Shown here: positions 1-8,354 of the stretch, piece by piece
Numbering within the stretch: position 1 is the first letter of the stretch
How the letters are laid out: each line of letters opens with the position of its first letter
Assembly: GCA_041821265.1 (NCBI GenBank)
Contig: JBGUEQ010000014.1
Location: 29,195 to 93,194, forward strand
Direction of reading: 5' to 3'
Length of the DNA stretch: 64,000 nucleotides
DNA from: Lachnotalea sp041821265
GTDB lineage: Bacteria; Bacillota; Clostridia; Lachnospirales; Lachnospiraceae
Notes under the pieces: generated by a model
Databases searched by the model: none
Told to the model about the DNA's origin: nothing
The model's input: only the letters and a program-made list of their open reading frames with translations
Translations under genes and position numbers: made by a program

Positions 1-1
1 G

Positions 2-751
2 GTGCTATGTGGATTTCATCATTTATTTTCAAATAGAGATATTGTAAAAGTATCAAAGTCTGGTTCTTTTATTCTGAAACAGAGTGCAGAGGAATTCTTA
101 CATTTATACGAAGCGGGCTTTTTAAATATGCCTTGGAATAAGTTGTTTAAAAGAGAATTTGTGAAAGAAAGATTTGATAGCACATTAAGTTTAGGGGAAG
201 ATTTATTATTTAATTTGGATTATATGAAAACAATAGAGAAAATTGCGGTAATCGAAGAGCCTCTTTATTACTATGTACAACAACGGGGGCAAGATACCCT
301 ATCTTCGAAGAAACGTAATGATAAATACCAGATCGCGGTAAGGCTATGCGAAGCGGTAAAAGAATATTATGTATCATTGATAAAAGGAAATAAAGAAGAA
401 TTAAATGAAAAAGAAAAATTAAATAAAAAAAATAAAATAAGTGAAGAAGAATTGGATATAAAAATAAAACATGGAAATCAAGTAATTCAAAAACGTCTTA
501 TGCTGGAATTTTTAGATGAAATAGAAGGAATGGCATATGATAAGACGTTATCTAAAACACATAAGCTAGCAATTGTTGATAAGTATATGTATGATTATTA
601 TATACAAGAAGCAAATAAAGAGATTGGAACGATTCAAATTGACTATAAGATAATTAATTACTTTTTAAAGAGGAAAAAAAAGCATATGGTATATGCTATG
701 ATTTATATTAGAAAATGGTTGTTAAATTTACTTCATTATTTTGCTAAGTAA
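2..751 (+). CDS. Family 2 glycosyltransferase, C-terminal part (5' cut by window edge)
   Basis: The reading frame is open at the window's first bases, so the true start and the catalytic GT-A domain lie upstream. What remains is the C-terminal region typical of capsule or exopolysaccharide GT2 enzymes: a PWNKLFKREF block followed by LGEDLLFNLDY, the usual acidic ED segment, then YYYVQQRG. A lysine- and glutamate-rich linker near residues 130-160 precedes a basic tail. It heads a run of three same-strand GT2 genes, so it probably belongs to a surface-polysaccharide cluster. Substrate and linkage cannot be told from this fragment. Confidence 0.8.
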   Translation: MLCGFHHLFSNRDIVKVSKSGSFILKQSAEEFLHLYEAGFLNMPWNKLFKREFVKERFDSTLSLGEDLLFNLDYMKTIEKIAVIEEPLYYYVQQRGQDTLSSKKRNDKYQIAVRLCEAVKEYYVSLIKGNKEELNEKEKLNKKNKISEEELDIKIKHGNQVIQKRLMLEFLDEIEGMAYDKTLSKTHKLAIVDKYMYDYYIQEANKEIGTIQIDYKIINYFLKRKKKHMVYAMIYIRKWLLNLLHYFAK

Positions 752-845
752 AAGAAAAGTGAGTAAGAATAGATTGTAAATGGTTAGTAGAAATTACACG
801 TAAGAAAGTCGGTATTATGTTGAGACTAAGTCGAAAGGAAAATGA

Positions 846-1859
846 ATGGTTATGAATGAACTCGTTAGTGTAATTGTACCAATATATAACGTTGAAAATT
901 ATATAAGAAGATGTATAAACTCAATTATCAACCAGAACTATACAAATCTAGAAATTATACTAGTGGATGATGAATCACCAGATAAATGTCCTGAGATTTG
1001 TGAGGAATATCGTGATATTGATAAAAGAATTAAAGTAATACATCAAAAAAATGCAGGCTTATCGGGAGCTAGAAATGCGGGCATTAAAGTAGCAAAGGGT
1101 GAGTATATTGCGTTTGTTGATTCGGATGATTTTATAGATGCTGAATTTATACGGATATTATATCAAGCAATTAAAGATACCAAGAGTGATATTGCAATGT
1201 GTAAATATGAATATGTAAAAGGTGATCATATGACTCAGTCAAAAAAACCAGGAGAAAATACGGTTTATACGGGAGTAGAAATGATTGAGAATATGTATTC
1301 GTTGGATGGTGCCTTTTTTATAGTAGCTTGGAACAAACTGTATCGCATAACCCTATTTGATACAATCTGCTACCCAAAAGGAAGAATTCATGAGGATGAA
1401 GCAACAACACACAGATTGTATTATGAAGCAAAGCAAGCGGTGTTTGTTGATAGGTTCTTATATGGCTATTTCGTTGGTGGAGAAAGTATCACTAGAAAGA
1501 AGTTCAATCGAAACCGTTTAGATTGGGCTTGGTCAGTAGAGCAGAGACTTGATTTCTTAGAAGAAATGCAATTAGTAAAAATTCTACCAACTGCATTAAG
1601 AGCGTATGCGGATGGTGTGGTGGATTTATATTTTCAATGTAGGGATTTATTGCCTCATTCAAAAAAAGAACAAAAGATTTTAAAAGCTAAAATATCGCAG
1701 ACAACTAAGAGAGTAAAAAAATACGGTAAATTTCCATTGAAGACTAGAATAGGATACGAATTATTTATCATCATGCCGAGTGTATATAAAAAGCTATTAG
1801 GAGCATATCGTGCGCCAGTTCTCAAAGAAAAAGTGATGGAACATTATGATAAAGACTAA
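846..1859 (+). CDS. Family 2 glycosyltransferase
   Basis: A 337-residue GT2 enzyme that should move a sugar from a nucleotide donor to a growing glycan on the cytoplasmic face. It begins with the classic VSVIVPIYNVENY strand. It has donor-binding Asp at 41-42 (DDESPDK) and a DSDD metal motif at 92-95. NAGLSGARNAG lies between them, and an HEDEA acidic motif lies near residue 183. The C-terminal 100 residues are basic and may lie on the membrane. The ATG at 846 follows GAAAGGA; the ATG two codons later is also possible. The next GT2 starts 18 bp downstream. The sugar is unknown. Confidence 0.9.
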   Translation: MVMNELVSVIVPIYNVENYIRRCINSIINQNYTNLEIILVDDESPDKCPEICEEYRDIDKRIKVIHQKNAGLSGARNAGIKVAKGEYIAFVDSDDFIDAEFIRILYQAIKDTKSDIAMCKYEYVKGDHMTQSKKPGENTVYTGVEMIENMYSLDGAFFIVAWNKLYRITLFDTICYPKGRIHEDEATTHRLYYEAKQAVFVDRFLYGYFVGGESITRKKFNRNRLDWAWSVEQRLDFLEEMQLVKILPTALRAYADGVVDLYFQCRDLLPHSKKEQKILKAKISQTTKRVKKYGKFPLKTRIGYELFIIMPSVYKKLLGAYRAPVLKEKVMEHYDKD

Positions 1860-1877
1860 GTGATCTGAAAGGAGAAA

Positions 1878-2921
1878 ATGATGTATACCAAAGTTAGCAT
1901 AATAGTGCCTGTATATAATGTAGAAGAGTACTTGTCAAGGTGCGTTGAAACCATTATACATCAAACACTTAAAGACATAGAAATTATATTAGTAGATGAT
2001 GGGGCAACCGATTCGTCAGGTGAAATATGTGATGAGTTTGCAATCTCCGATTCTCGAATAAAAGTAATTCACAAAGAAAACGGTGGTTTGACATCAGCAT
2101 GGAAAGCAGGCGTTAGTATAGCAACAGGTGAGTTTTTTGGATTTGTAGATAGTGATGACTGGATAGACCTTGATATGTTTGCCAAACTGTATGAGAAAGC
2201 CACCGAATCCGATTCGGATTTGACTATATGCGGATTGATCTATGAATTTGAAGATGGAATGACGAACACCAAAACGGAAAGCTCAAAGCTGAAAGGCAAA
2301 GTATATGAACGAAAAGACATTGAAGAAGAAATATATCCGACACTCTTAAATGACGGTAGTTTCTTCGGAAGGACGATTCAGCCGGCTAGAGTAACAAAGT
2401 TATATAAAAGACAAATTGTATTAGATAATATCAAGTTTTGTAAAAACACAGTATCAATAGGAGAAGATTTACAACTCACATTTCCGGTGCTCTGTGATGC
2501 AAAACGTGTGTTTATGATTGAAGATTTCTATCCATATCATTATTGGATTAATCATAAATCAATGACAGGTAAGCATGATCCGAATTATGTGGGTAAGATT
2601 GCAGAAACAATGAATCAGCTTCTAAATATATCGGTGCAAAAAAATGTTTATAACTTTACCACACAAATTACAAATGATTTTTTATGTTTGACCGTGCTTG
2701 CAATTAAGAGTGAAATTATGAAGAATTACAAAGCTGGGTTGAAAGCTGTGATTCGTAATTTAAAAAAGATTTTTAATATGCCAGAAGTAAGAGAGGCTAT
2801 ATACAGTTATGATATGCCAAAACTTGGATTGGCAGAAAAGATATATATGGCGTTAATTAAATGTAGATTATATCGATGTTGTTTCGTGATTACTTTTGTC
2901 TTTTTTAGGTTGCGAGGTTAA
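1878..2921 (+). CDS. Family 2 glycosyltransferase
   Basis: A 347-residue GT2 enzyme, paralogous to its upstream neighbour. It has VSIIVPVYNVEEY at the N-terminus, the donor-site pair DD at 40-41, DSDD at 91-94 and a GEDLQLTFPV acidic motif near residue 195. The C-terminus ends in a short hydrophobic aromatic stretch (CCFVITFVFFRLRG) that may anchor it to the membrane. AAAGGAG sits just ahead of the first ATG, with a second ATG in the next codon. It is the last gene of the GT2 run; a palindromic repeat and a bidirectional terminator follow. Acceptor and donor are not predictable. Confidence 0.9.
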   Translation: MMYTKVSIIVPVYNVEEYLSRCVETIIHQTLKDIEIILVDDGATDSSGEICDEFAISDSRIKVIHKENGGLTSAWKAGVSIATGEFFGFVDSDDWIDLDMFAKLYEKATESDSDLTICGLIYEFEDGMTNTKTESSKLKGKVYERKDIEEEIYPTLLNDGSFFGRTIQPARVTKLYKRQIVLDNIKFCKNTVSIGEDLQLTFPVLCDAKRVFMIEDFYPYHYWINHKSMTGKHDPNYVGKIAETMNQLLNISVQKNVYNFTTQITNDFLCLTVLAIKSEIMKNYKAGLKAVIRNLKKIFNMPEVREAIYSYDMPKLGLAEKIYMALIKCRLYRCCFVITFVFFRLRG

Positions 2922-2997
2922 GATTTATAAAATCTAGTGCTGGCTAGAAAAAACTTATTTACATTTTTAGGTAGCCGTATTTACATATAGAAAAGAT

Positions 2998-3140
2998 GTA
3001 ACTATTCAGTACCTTCATAGTTACCGCAACGCGATGCACACAAAATGCAATAAAATTGCATTTTGGCGCATGATTAACTCGCAAAATTATGCAAGATGCA
3101 TAATTTTGACTTCGCGGAATAGTGGGTACTGAATAGCTAC
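2998..3140. repeat. Palindromic intergenic repeat element, copy A
   Basis: A 143-bp non-coding element bounded by near-perfect 16-bp inverted ends: GTAACTATTCAGTACC on the left, and on the right its complement with one change. Inside are two strong hairpins, AAAATGCAA/TTGCATTTT and AAAATTATGCA/TGCATAATTTT. The element reappears in opposite orientation at 62820-62950 with most of its left half conserved. It encodes nothing convincing, so a MITE-like or REP-like mobile repeat is the simplest reading. Confidence 0.8.
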
Positions 3141-3190
3141 GAAAAGAATACATTTATCTTAAAAATAATAAGAATAAATGTATTCTTTTC
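3141..3190. terminator. Bidirectional terminator hairpin
   Basis: A perfect 17-bp inverted repeat (GAAAAGAATACATTTAT and its complement) with a 16-nt loop. It lies between the converging GT2 cluster and the minus-strand small membrane-protein gene. T-rich flanks on both strands suit termination in both directions. Confidence 0.65.
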
Positions 3191-3195
3191 TAATT

Positions 3196-3390
3196 TTATT
3201 TATTTTGCGTTTTGTCTGTAGTGTCATCGGACAAGGCTTTTCTTTTTTTCTTATAATAGAAATAGGTTGACAAAGCACTAAAAGGCATTATTGCGGCTGC
3301 CACTAAAAATAATACATTGCCTTTGACAAAATAAACTGCAATCCAAATAATAAAGCAAATAAGCTGTAATATTAAAGTAAAATATATCAT
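3196..3390 (-). CDS. Small two-helix membrane protein, unknown function
   Basis: A 64-residue protein with two predicted membrane helices (about residues 3-21 and 26-46), followed by a basic KKKRK patch and a polar tail. On the minus strand a GTGAGG motif stands about 10 nt before the ATG. The gene begins 20 bp after the last stop of a decayed secreted-protein gene on the same strand, so the two may once have formed an operon. No family was recognised. Its reality rests on the RBS, the membrane pattern and the terminator just beyond its stop. Confidence 0.55.
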   Translation of the reverse strand: MIYFTLILQLICFIIWIAVYFVKGNVLFLVAAAIMPFSALSTYFYYKKKRKALSDDTTDKTQNK

Positions 3391-3409
3391 TTGACATTTT
3401 CCTCACTTT

Positions 3410-3746
3410 CTAATTAACTAAAAAAGGATGTTCCTCAGTGTATGAACCTAAATATCCAGTATGGTCAGAATTCTTATACATTCAGTAGAGGTATAATACG
3501 TAGTAACATATGTGTAACCATTACTAGAGCTTACTAATGAAGTAGAGTTTAGGCCATTAGTGGAGTTAATAGTGCTTATTTTTCTTAGAAATATATGTAC
3601 ATCTAGACATATATTTCCATTAGAATATCTTCAGTAGATGCAACGGTAAAAGTAGGTTTTGATATAGCCTCCGCTTTTACATTTAACATAGGTTGAAACA
3701 GACATAAACATATAAATAAAGATAAAATTCTTTTGATTTTATTCAT
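3410..3746 (-). pseudogene. Decayed gene for a small secreted protein
   Basis: Reading the minus strand from the ATG at 3746 gives a clear Sec signal peptide: MNKIKRI, a hydrophobic core to about residue 20, then NVKAEA as a likely cleavage site. The frame hits a TAG after 47 codons. Coding-like Ser/Thr/Asn-rich sequence continues in a second frame (STINSTNGLNSTSLV, then SNGYTYVTTYYTSTE) and a third (YKNSDHTGYLGSYTEEHP). It ends in TAG at 3412-3410. At least two frameshifts or stops therefore break what would be a protein of about 110 residues. A GAGAG motif precedes the start. The family was not recognised. Confidence 0.6.
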
Positions 3747-3786
3747 TAATTATTTCTCTCTTCAATTCGTTTATAAATGTCGAATG

Positions 3787-3804
3787 ATATATATATATAT
3801 ATAT
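3787..3804. repeat. (AT)9 simple repeat
   Basis: Nine uninterrupted AT units upstream of the decayed secreted-protein gene. A slippage-prone tract here could vary spacing in that gene's upstream region, but no function is shown. Confidence 0.7.
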
Positions 3805-4029
3805 CCTATATTTTATAAGATGTCAAGCAGTAAATGGTTCTTTCCAAAGTCACCTTACTCTTTTTATCAACATTCTCGTTATGTTCTCTGGTTGGAAAAT
3901 CATTAGTTGCATTTTCTATGTAGCTGTATATACATATAAAAAAGAATAAAGTTATAATGTAAATATCATAATAATTCACATTATATGAATCAAAAAATCC
4001 ATTGAGAATGAAGATATAACATGGTACAA

Positions 4030-4057
4030 TTGATAAAAATGTTGACAAGATTATATT
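4030..4057 (+). promoter_or_regulatory. Candidate sigma-A promoter of the nucleotidyltransferase gene
   Basis: TTGATA at 4030-4035, a 16-nt spacer, then TATATT at 4052-4057. Transcription would begin near 4064. That excludes the upstream ATG at 4058 as a start and supports the ATG at 4082. Confidence 0.5.
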
Positions 4058-4081
4058 ATGTGGGAAGGAGTGACGCAAATT

Positions 4082-4870
4082 ATGTATCAGCATCATAAAG
4101 ATTCATTAGAAATTTTAGTGGAGTACTTTAAAAAGAGAGAAGAAGTAATTGCTATAGTATTTGGAGGTTCTGTAGCCAAAGGAGTGGAACGTTCTGACTC
4201 AGACTTGGATGCAATGGTGATTGTTACACCATGGGAGTATGAAAGAAGAAAAGACAGTGGTTCACTTTGCGAAGCAATTACAGGAATGTGTACCTATGAG
4301 GGAGGATATTTTGATATCAAATATATGACAAAAGAATATTTACAGGCTGCGTCCCAAAAAGGTAGTGAACCAACAAGAAATTCTTTTGTGTGCGCAAAAG
4401 TCCTTTATAGCAAGGATTCTGAAATAGAAGAAATTGTGAATACGATTCCTGTATTTCAAAAGAAGGAGAAGAAAGAGAAACAACTTTCGTTTTATAGTGC
4501 GCTCATGTTAAATTACCATTATTTTTGGAAAGATTGTAAACCAGAAGGTTATATGAGAATCCACGTAATATCCGAAATAATTTATATGGTGTATCGCATG
4601 GTTTTGCAAGAAAATGAAGTTTTGTTTCAGTCTAATCGTAGGATAGAAGAAACGGTAGATAAATTAGAAAATAAACCAAAAGATATAGTGAAACTTGGCA
4701 AAAAATTTGCAGAAACAGCATTAGATAAAGACTGTGATATATTTGTTACAACATTTCAGAATTGGACATCATATGAAGTCCCAGCTGATTTTAATACGAT
4801 GATAAGCAGATATCAGGAAGATTATGAAACTTGGTGGATAAAACCAAGACCACTGATCAATGAGTGGTAA
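4082..4870 (+). CDS. MNT-type nucleotidyltransferase domain protein
   Basis: A 262-residue cytoplasmic protein of the nucleotidyltransferase (polymerase beta) superfamily, in the general group that holds aminoglycoside nucleotidyltransferases. The GGSVAKG motif is at residues 28-34. The metal-binding acidic run SDSDLD follows, with D41 and D43 the likely Mg ligands. The rest is helical, with many charged and aromatic residues. I chose the ATG at 4082 because AAGGAG lies 11 nt upstream and a promoter overlaps the earlier ATG. It is monocistronic, with a terminator after it. The substrate is unknown; antibiotic modification is possible but not shown. Confidence 0.75.
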   Translation: MYQHHKDSLEILVEYFKKREEVIAIVFGGSVAKGVERSDSDLDAMVIVTPWEYERRKDSGSLCEAITGMCTYEGGYFDIKYMTKEYLQAASQKGSEPTRNSFVCAKVLYSKDSEIEEIVNTIPVFQKKEKKEKQLSFYSALMLNYHYFWKDCKPEGYMRIHVISEIIYMVYRMVLQENEVLFQSNRRIEETVDKLENKPKDIVKLGKKFAETALDKDCDIFVTTFQNWTSYEVPADFNTMISRYQEDYETWWIKPRPLINEW

Positions 4871-4892
4871 CTAGGAAGTACAGAATAGGTAT
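4867..4892. repeat. Degenerate end of the palindromic repeat
   Basis: GTAACTAGGAAGTACAGAATAG resembles the terminal part of the 143-bp element (GTAACTATGAAGGTACTGAATAG when read outward). The TAA inside it is the stop codon of the preceding gene, the same arrangement as at kduI. It is short and imperfect, so this is a tentative relic. Confidence 0.4.
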
Positions 4893-4904
4893 GAATAATT
4901 ATAC

Positions 4905-4937
4905 AAAAAAGGTTGTCGATAGTTGACAGCTTTTTTT
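4905..4937 (+). terminator. Rho-independent terminator of the nucleotidyltransferase gene
   Basis: A stem pairing GGTTGTC with GACAGCT (one or two G-U pairs), flanked by an A-run that pairs with a seven-T run, with a GATAGTT loop. Confidence 0.8.
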
Positions 4938-4991
4938 ATGTCAAAAAGAGATTTTATTTTCAATAAAGAAAGCTGCTTTCTAAAAATATAA

Positions 4992-5108
4992 GATGAACGC
5001 ATCTATTTAAGTAGGATAATCAATGGTAGCAAACTAATTAAGGGCAAGTACAACTTAGCTGAAATTAATGAAGTTACAAAGAATATAAATAGTAGCAGTG
5101 ATAATTAA
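4992..5108 (+). other. Possible C-terminal gene remnant in a 430-bp non-coding gap
   Basis: A 38-codon open stretch without a start codon, preceded by an in-frame stop. It reads DERIYLSRIINGSKLIKGKY followed by NLAEINEVTKN and ends in TAA. Its composition looks protein-like, but there is no RBS or start. It may be the tail of a lost gene or chance. Apart from a weak hairpin at 5167-5191 and a promoter at 5265, nothing else is visible in the 4938-5368 gap. Confidence 0.2.
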
Positions 5109-5264
5109 TTGTATAAATATGAAAACATCAAAGAGGGTTACAAATCTAAATAGATTGGCTATAATAGCATCATACATAAAGTATTATGCTTGAGAAAGTA
5201 TTTTTAAACTACAAACAATTAGGCGGTCAATAAAAAATTAGTACAAACTTCCATTTCTACAAGA

Positions 5265-5292
5265 TTGATATTTTGAAAATATGTGATAAAAT
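5265..5292 (+). promoter_or_regulatory. Candidate promoter of the sugar-sensing operon
   Basis: TTGATA at 5265-5270, a 16-nt spacer and TAAAAT at 5287-5292, about 75 bp ahead of the first gene of the sensor operon. No operator-like repeat is obvious around it. Confidence 0.4.
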
Positions 5293-5368
5293 GAAAAAGA
5301 AAATAGAAATAATAGATGTATATAAAGCATAGAAGTATATAAAAGATAGAGAAGGATATAAACCTTAT

Positions 5369-6346
5369 ATGGAAAAGCAAAAGATGAATACAAGGGTTTG
5401 GATTCTGGTAGCAATATTAAATGTATTATTTTTGATTAGTGGTATCTACTTTTTCTTTGGTGGAATTGACTCTTCAGCAGGAAATCAAGAAGCAAGAATT
5501 AAAATAGGAGCGTGTTTTATGACCATGGATAGCACCTATTTTGAAATGTTGAATAACGAGATAAGTTCGGTTATTGAAGCTTATGGAGATGTACTGATAA
5601 CAAGAGATCCAGGGATGGATCAAGATAAACAAAATGATCAGATCAATGAACTGATAGACGAAGGAGTACAAGCTATCTTTGTTACGCCAGTTGCTTGGAA
5701 AGGGATAGAACCTTCTATAAAAAGGGCAAAAGAAAATGGAATCAAGATTATTGTAGTAGATTCACAAGTTTATAATAGCGATTTGGTTGATTGTACCATT
5801 ACTTCTGATAATTTTGACGCAGGAGTACAAATTGCAAATTACTTAATGACACAAGTTTCATCATCAAGAATTGTTTTGTTACAACAGTCTGGTGTAAAAT
5901 CTTGCGTTGATAGAATGAATGGCTTTTCACATGCGATAACAGGATATAAGAATTTTAAAATTGTAGCAACAAAGGAGTATGCAGGAGAGGCTGAATCAGC
6001 ACTTTTGGCAATCGAAGAGTTGATTCAATCTGGAATTCAATTTGATGCAGTGTTTGCAACGAATGATGCGGGGGGCTTTGGTACCTATGCTGCAATTGAA
6101 AAGACAGGCTATTCTAAACCAGTTAATATTATGGGAGTAAATGGTAGCCCTGACGGAAAAGACATGATTAAGAAAAAACAGATGATAAGTACTGCGGCAC
6201 AATTTCCTACTGATATGGGAAAGAAAGCGGCAGAAAGTATGTATTCCTTAATACATAATGAAGAATGTAAGAAAGAAATTTATATTCCAGTTAAGTTAAT
6301 TACTAAATATACCATTGATAGTTACGATACAGATAAATGGCAATAG
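5369..6346 (+). CDS. Membrane-anchored periplasmic-type sugar-binding protein (sensor component)
   Basis: A 325-residue protein of the RbsB/LacI-type binding family (Peripla_BP_4). Residues 10-30 form one uncleaved-looking membrane helix. There is no lipobox cysteine, so it should stay tethered outside the membrane. The body has the fold's usual landmarks: IKIGACFMTMDSTYF at the first strand, IKIIVVDSQ, then ATNDAGGFGTYAAIEKTG and VNIMGVNGSPDG. It lies 13 bp before a histidine kinase with only short outside loops. I infer that it senses a sugar and signals through the kinase, as XylFII does for LytS in clostridia. The RBS (GAAGG) is rather far from this ATG; the ATG at 5384 is an alternative. 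Confidence 0.8.
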   Translation: MEKQKMNTRVWILVAILNVLFLISGIYFFFGGIDSSAGNQEARIKIGACFMTMDSTYFEMLNNEISSVIEAYGDVLITRDPGMDQDKQNDQINELIDEGVQAIFVTPVAWKGIEPSIKRAKENGIKIIVVDSQVYNSDLVDCTITSDNFDAGVQIANYLMTQVSSSRIVLLQQSGVKSCVDRMNGFSHAITGYKNFKIVATKEYAGEAESALLAIEELIQSGIQFDAVFATNDAGGFGTYAAIEKTGYSKPVNIMGVNGSPDGKDMIKKKQMISTAAQFPTDMGKKAAESMYSLIHNEECKKEIYIPVKLITKYTIDSYDTDKWQ

Positions 6347-6359
6347 TGAGGATTAGAGA

Positions 6360-7673
6360 ATGAATGATAATAACACCTTATTTTGGATTAGATTTTTCAT
6401 GAAAAATTTGAACTTCATTATAATCATGACAATTGCAACAGTAGTAGCAATTACAACGGATAAAATAGTAGACACGATGGGGGCTCGTAATTTTTTAGAT
6501 AGTATAGAATTATTACCGATTACACCGTGGATGTCCGTTGCTTTTTCTTTATTTGCTTTTATTATATTGATGGGAATGATGCAAATTAAGGGAAAGGATC
6601 AATGGAGTAATCTAGCACTATTTGCATATGGAGTTGTTCAATTACTATTATGTATCGTTATAATGAAATGTCTGAGTAATAGTTATAATGGAATTATTCT
6701 TTTAGTTATCGTTGATCTCATTATATGTTGGAAGAATACCAAGCTTAAAATAGTTTCTATTTGTATGCTCTTTGTGATATATTTATTTTCGAACATTGGA
6801 CTCTTTTCAAGTAAAAGTGATGTGACGTTTTTTCAGACTTATTTAATGTATTATAATACCAACATTAGAAGAATGATTTTAGGATTAAAAAGTGTGTTAG
6901 TTTCCACCAATAACTTACTTTTTATGCTCTATATGGTAGTGTTGATTCGAATGCAAATTGTAGAGAATCATCGAATATCATTACTGAATTGTCAATTAGA
7001 TGTTGCAAATGAAAAATTGCAGGAGGCAAATGTACGTTTAGAAGAATTTGCAAAAACGACGGAAAAGATGGTTCAGAGTAGAGAAAGAAACCGTTTGGCA
7101 AGAGAAATACATGATACATTAGGACATTCACTAACTGGTATCATAGCAGGGATTGATGCCTGTATCACACTGATTGACTTAGCACCAGAAGAAGTGAAAA
7201 AGCAATTAAACATCATTGGAAATGTAGCTAGACAAGGAATGAAAGATGTAAGACGATCGGTAAGTGCATTGAGACCGGATGCGCTAGAGCGGTTAAGCTT
7301 AGAAGAAGCAATTAAACAAATATTAGTAGATACAAATATGGTTTCAAAAGCAGAGATTATTTTTGAAAATAAGGTAGATTTATCTAATTTGGATGAAGAT
7401 GAAAATGAAACGATATACAGAATTATTCAAGAGGGTATTACAAATGCATTAAGGCATGGTAAAGCTGATAAAATGCAAGTGAAAATAAATAAGGTGTATA
7501 ATATAATAACCATAGTAATGAAAGATAATGGAATAGGATGTAAAGAGATCAAAAAAGGATTTGGCTTAAGACATATGGAAGAACGTATAGAAATGCTAAA
7601 CGGTAGCCTAGATTATAAAGGTGAAGAAGGATTTACTATTATTGCAAAAATACCAATAAGATGGGGAAAATAA
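6360..7673 (+). CDS. Sensor histidine kinase, HisKA_3 (NarL/DesK) type
   Basis: A 437-residue inner-membrane kinase. About six membrane helices lie within residues 17-198, with short extracytoplasmic loops and no recognisable sensor domain. A coiled-coil stretch (205-240) leads to the dimerisation/phosphoacceptor box RLAREIHDTLGH, with His251 the phosphorylation site. The ATP-binding domain has an N-box (QEGITNALRHG, N362), DNGIG at 389-393 and GFGLRHMEER at 400-409. Lacking its own sensor, it probably takes input from the anchored binding protein encoded upstream. Its stop lies one base before the response regulator's ATG, indicating coupled expression. Confidence 0.93.
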   Translation: MNDNNTLFWIRFFMKNLNFIIIMTIATVVAITTDKIVDTMGARNFLDSIELLPITPWMSVAFSLFAFIILMGMMQIKGKDQWSNLALFAYGVVQLLLCIVIMKCLSNSYNGIILLVIVDLIICWKNTKLKIVSICMLFVIYLFSNIGLFSSKSDVTFFQTYLMYYNTNIRRMILGLKSVLVSTNNLLFMLYMVVLIRMQIVENHRISLLNCQLDVANEKLQEANVRLEEFAKTTEKMVQSRERNRLAREIHDTLGHSLTGIIAGIDACITLIDLAPEEVKKQLNIIGNVARQGMKDVRRSVSALRPDALERLSLEEAIKQILVDTNMVSKAEIIFENKVDLSNLDEDENETIYRIIQEGITNALRHGKADKMQVKINKVYNIITIVMKDNGIGCKEIKKGFGLRHMEERIEMLNGSLDYKGEEGFTIIAKIPIRWGK

Positions 7674-7674
7674 T

Positions 7675-8352
7675 ATGATAAAAGTTTTAATCGCAGACGA
7701 CCAAGAATTGATTAGACACAGCTTGCAAATTATACTAGCGAACCAAAAGGATATGGAAGTAACAGCAACAGCAGAAAATGGTGTACAAGTAATAAGAGCT
7801 GTTCGATCAAACCAACCCGATGTAATCTTAATGGACATTCGTATGCCTGAAATGGATGGAGTACAGTGTACAAAAATTATTAAAGAAAATTATCCAAATA
7901 TTAAAATTATAATATTAACTACCTTCGATGATGATGAATATGTTTTTAGTGCGCTTAGAGATGGAGCTAGCGGATATCTTCTTAAGGGGATTTTAATGGA
8001 TGAACTGATTGAGGCAATTCATAAAGTAAATAGTGGAAGTGCTATGATTAATCCAGATATTGCTACCAAAGTAGTTCAGATTTTTTCTCAGATTGCAAAA
8101 AGTAATTTAGCAATACAAGTTAGTAAAGAAGGTGTAGACTGTATTGTGAATAATGAATGGAAGGTCATTAAAAAAGTTTGCTATGGATTATCCAATAAAG
8201 AAATTTCAGCTGAATTATCATTGTCAGAAGGAACGGTCCGTAATTATATTAGTTCAATCTTAAATAAACTCAACTTAAGAGATAGAACTCAATTGGCAAT
8301 CTGGGCAATTCAAATGGGAGGACAGACCGGAAATTTACCAGGAGATAATTAA
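7675..8352 (+). CDS. Response regulator, NarL/FixJ family
   Basis: A 225-residue DNA-binding regulator. The receiver domain has acidic residues D8-D9, phosphoacceptor D54 (LMDIRMPEMDG), T82-T83 and K104. The C-terminal LuxR-type helix-turn-helix covers about 170-200 (LSNKEISAELSLSEGTVRNY). It is the evident partner of the kinase that ends one base upstream. The likely target is the sugar ABC transporter operon starting at 9908, where a 12-bp inverted repeat overlaps a possible promoter. The linker between receiver and HTH is longer than usual (about 120-165). Confidence 0.95.
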   Translation: MIKVLIADDQELIRHSLQIILANQKDMEVTATAENGVQVIRAVRSNQPDVILMDIRMPEMDGVQCTKIIKENYPNIKIIILTTFDDDEYVFSALRDGASGYLLKGILMDELIEAIHKVNSGSAMINPDIATKVVQIFSQIAKSNLAIQVSKEGVDCIVNNEWKVIKKVCYGLSNKEISAELSLSEGTVRNYISSILNKLNLRDRTQLAIWAIQMGGQTGNLPGDN

Positions 8353-8354
8353 GA

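Noticed and set aside
2959..3153. 64-codon minus-strand open frame
   Set aside because: It lies almost wholly inside the palindromic repeat, has no RBS and shows no protein pattern.
4058..4081. Earlier ATG as start of the nucleotidyltransferase
   Set aside because: It coincides with the -10 region of the likely promoter and precedes the ribosome-binding site.
3806..4096. 96-codon minus-strand open frame with two hydrophobic stretches
   Set aside because: Its only ATGs lie inside the nucleotidyltransferase gene with no RBS, and the frame crosses that gene's promoter. It might be a remnant of a membrane protein, but support is too thin.
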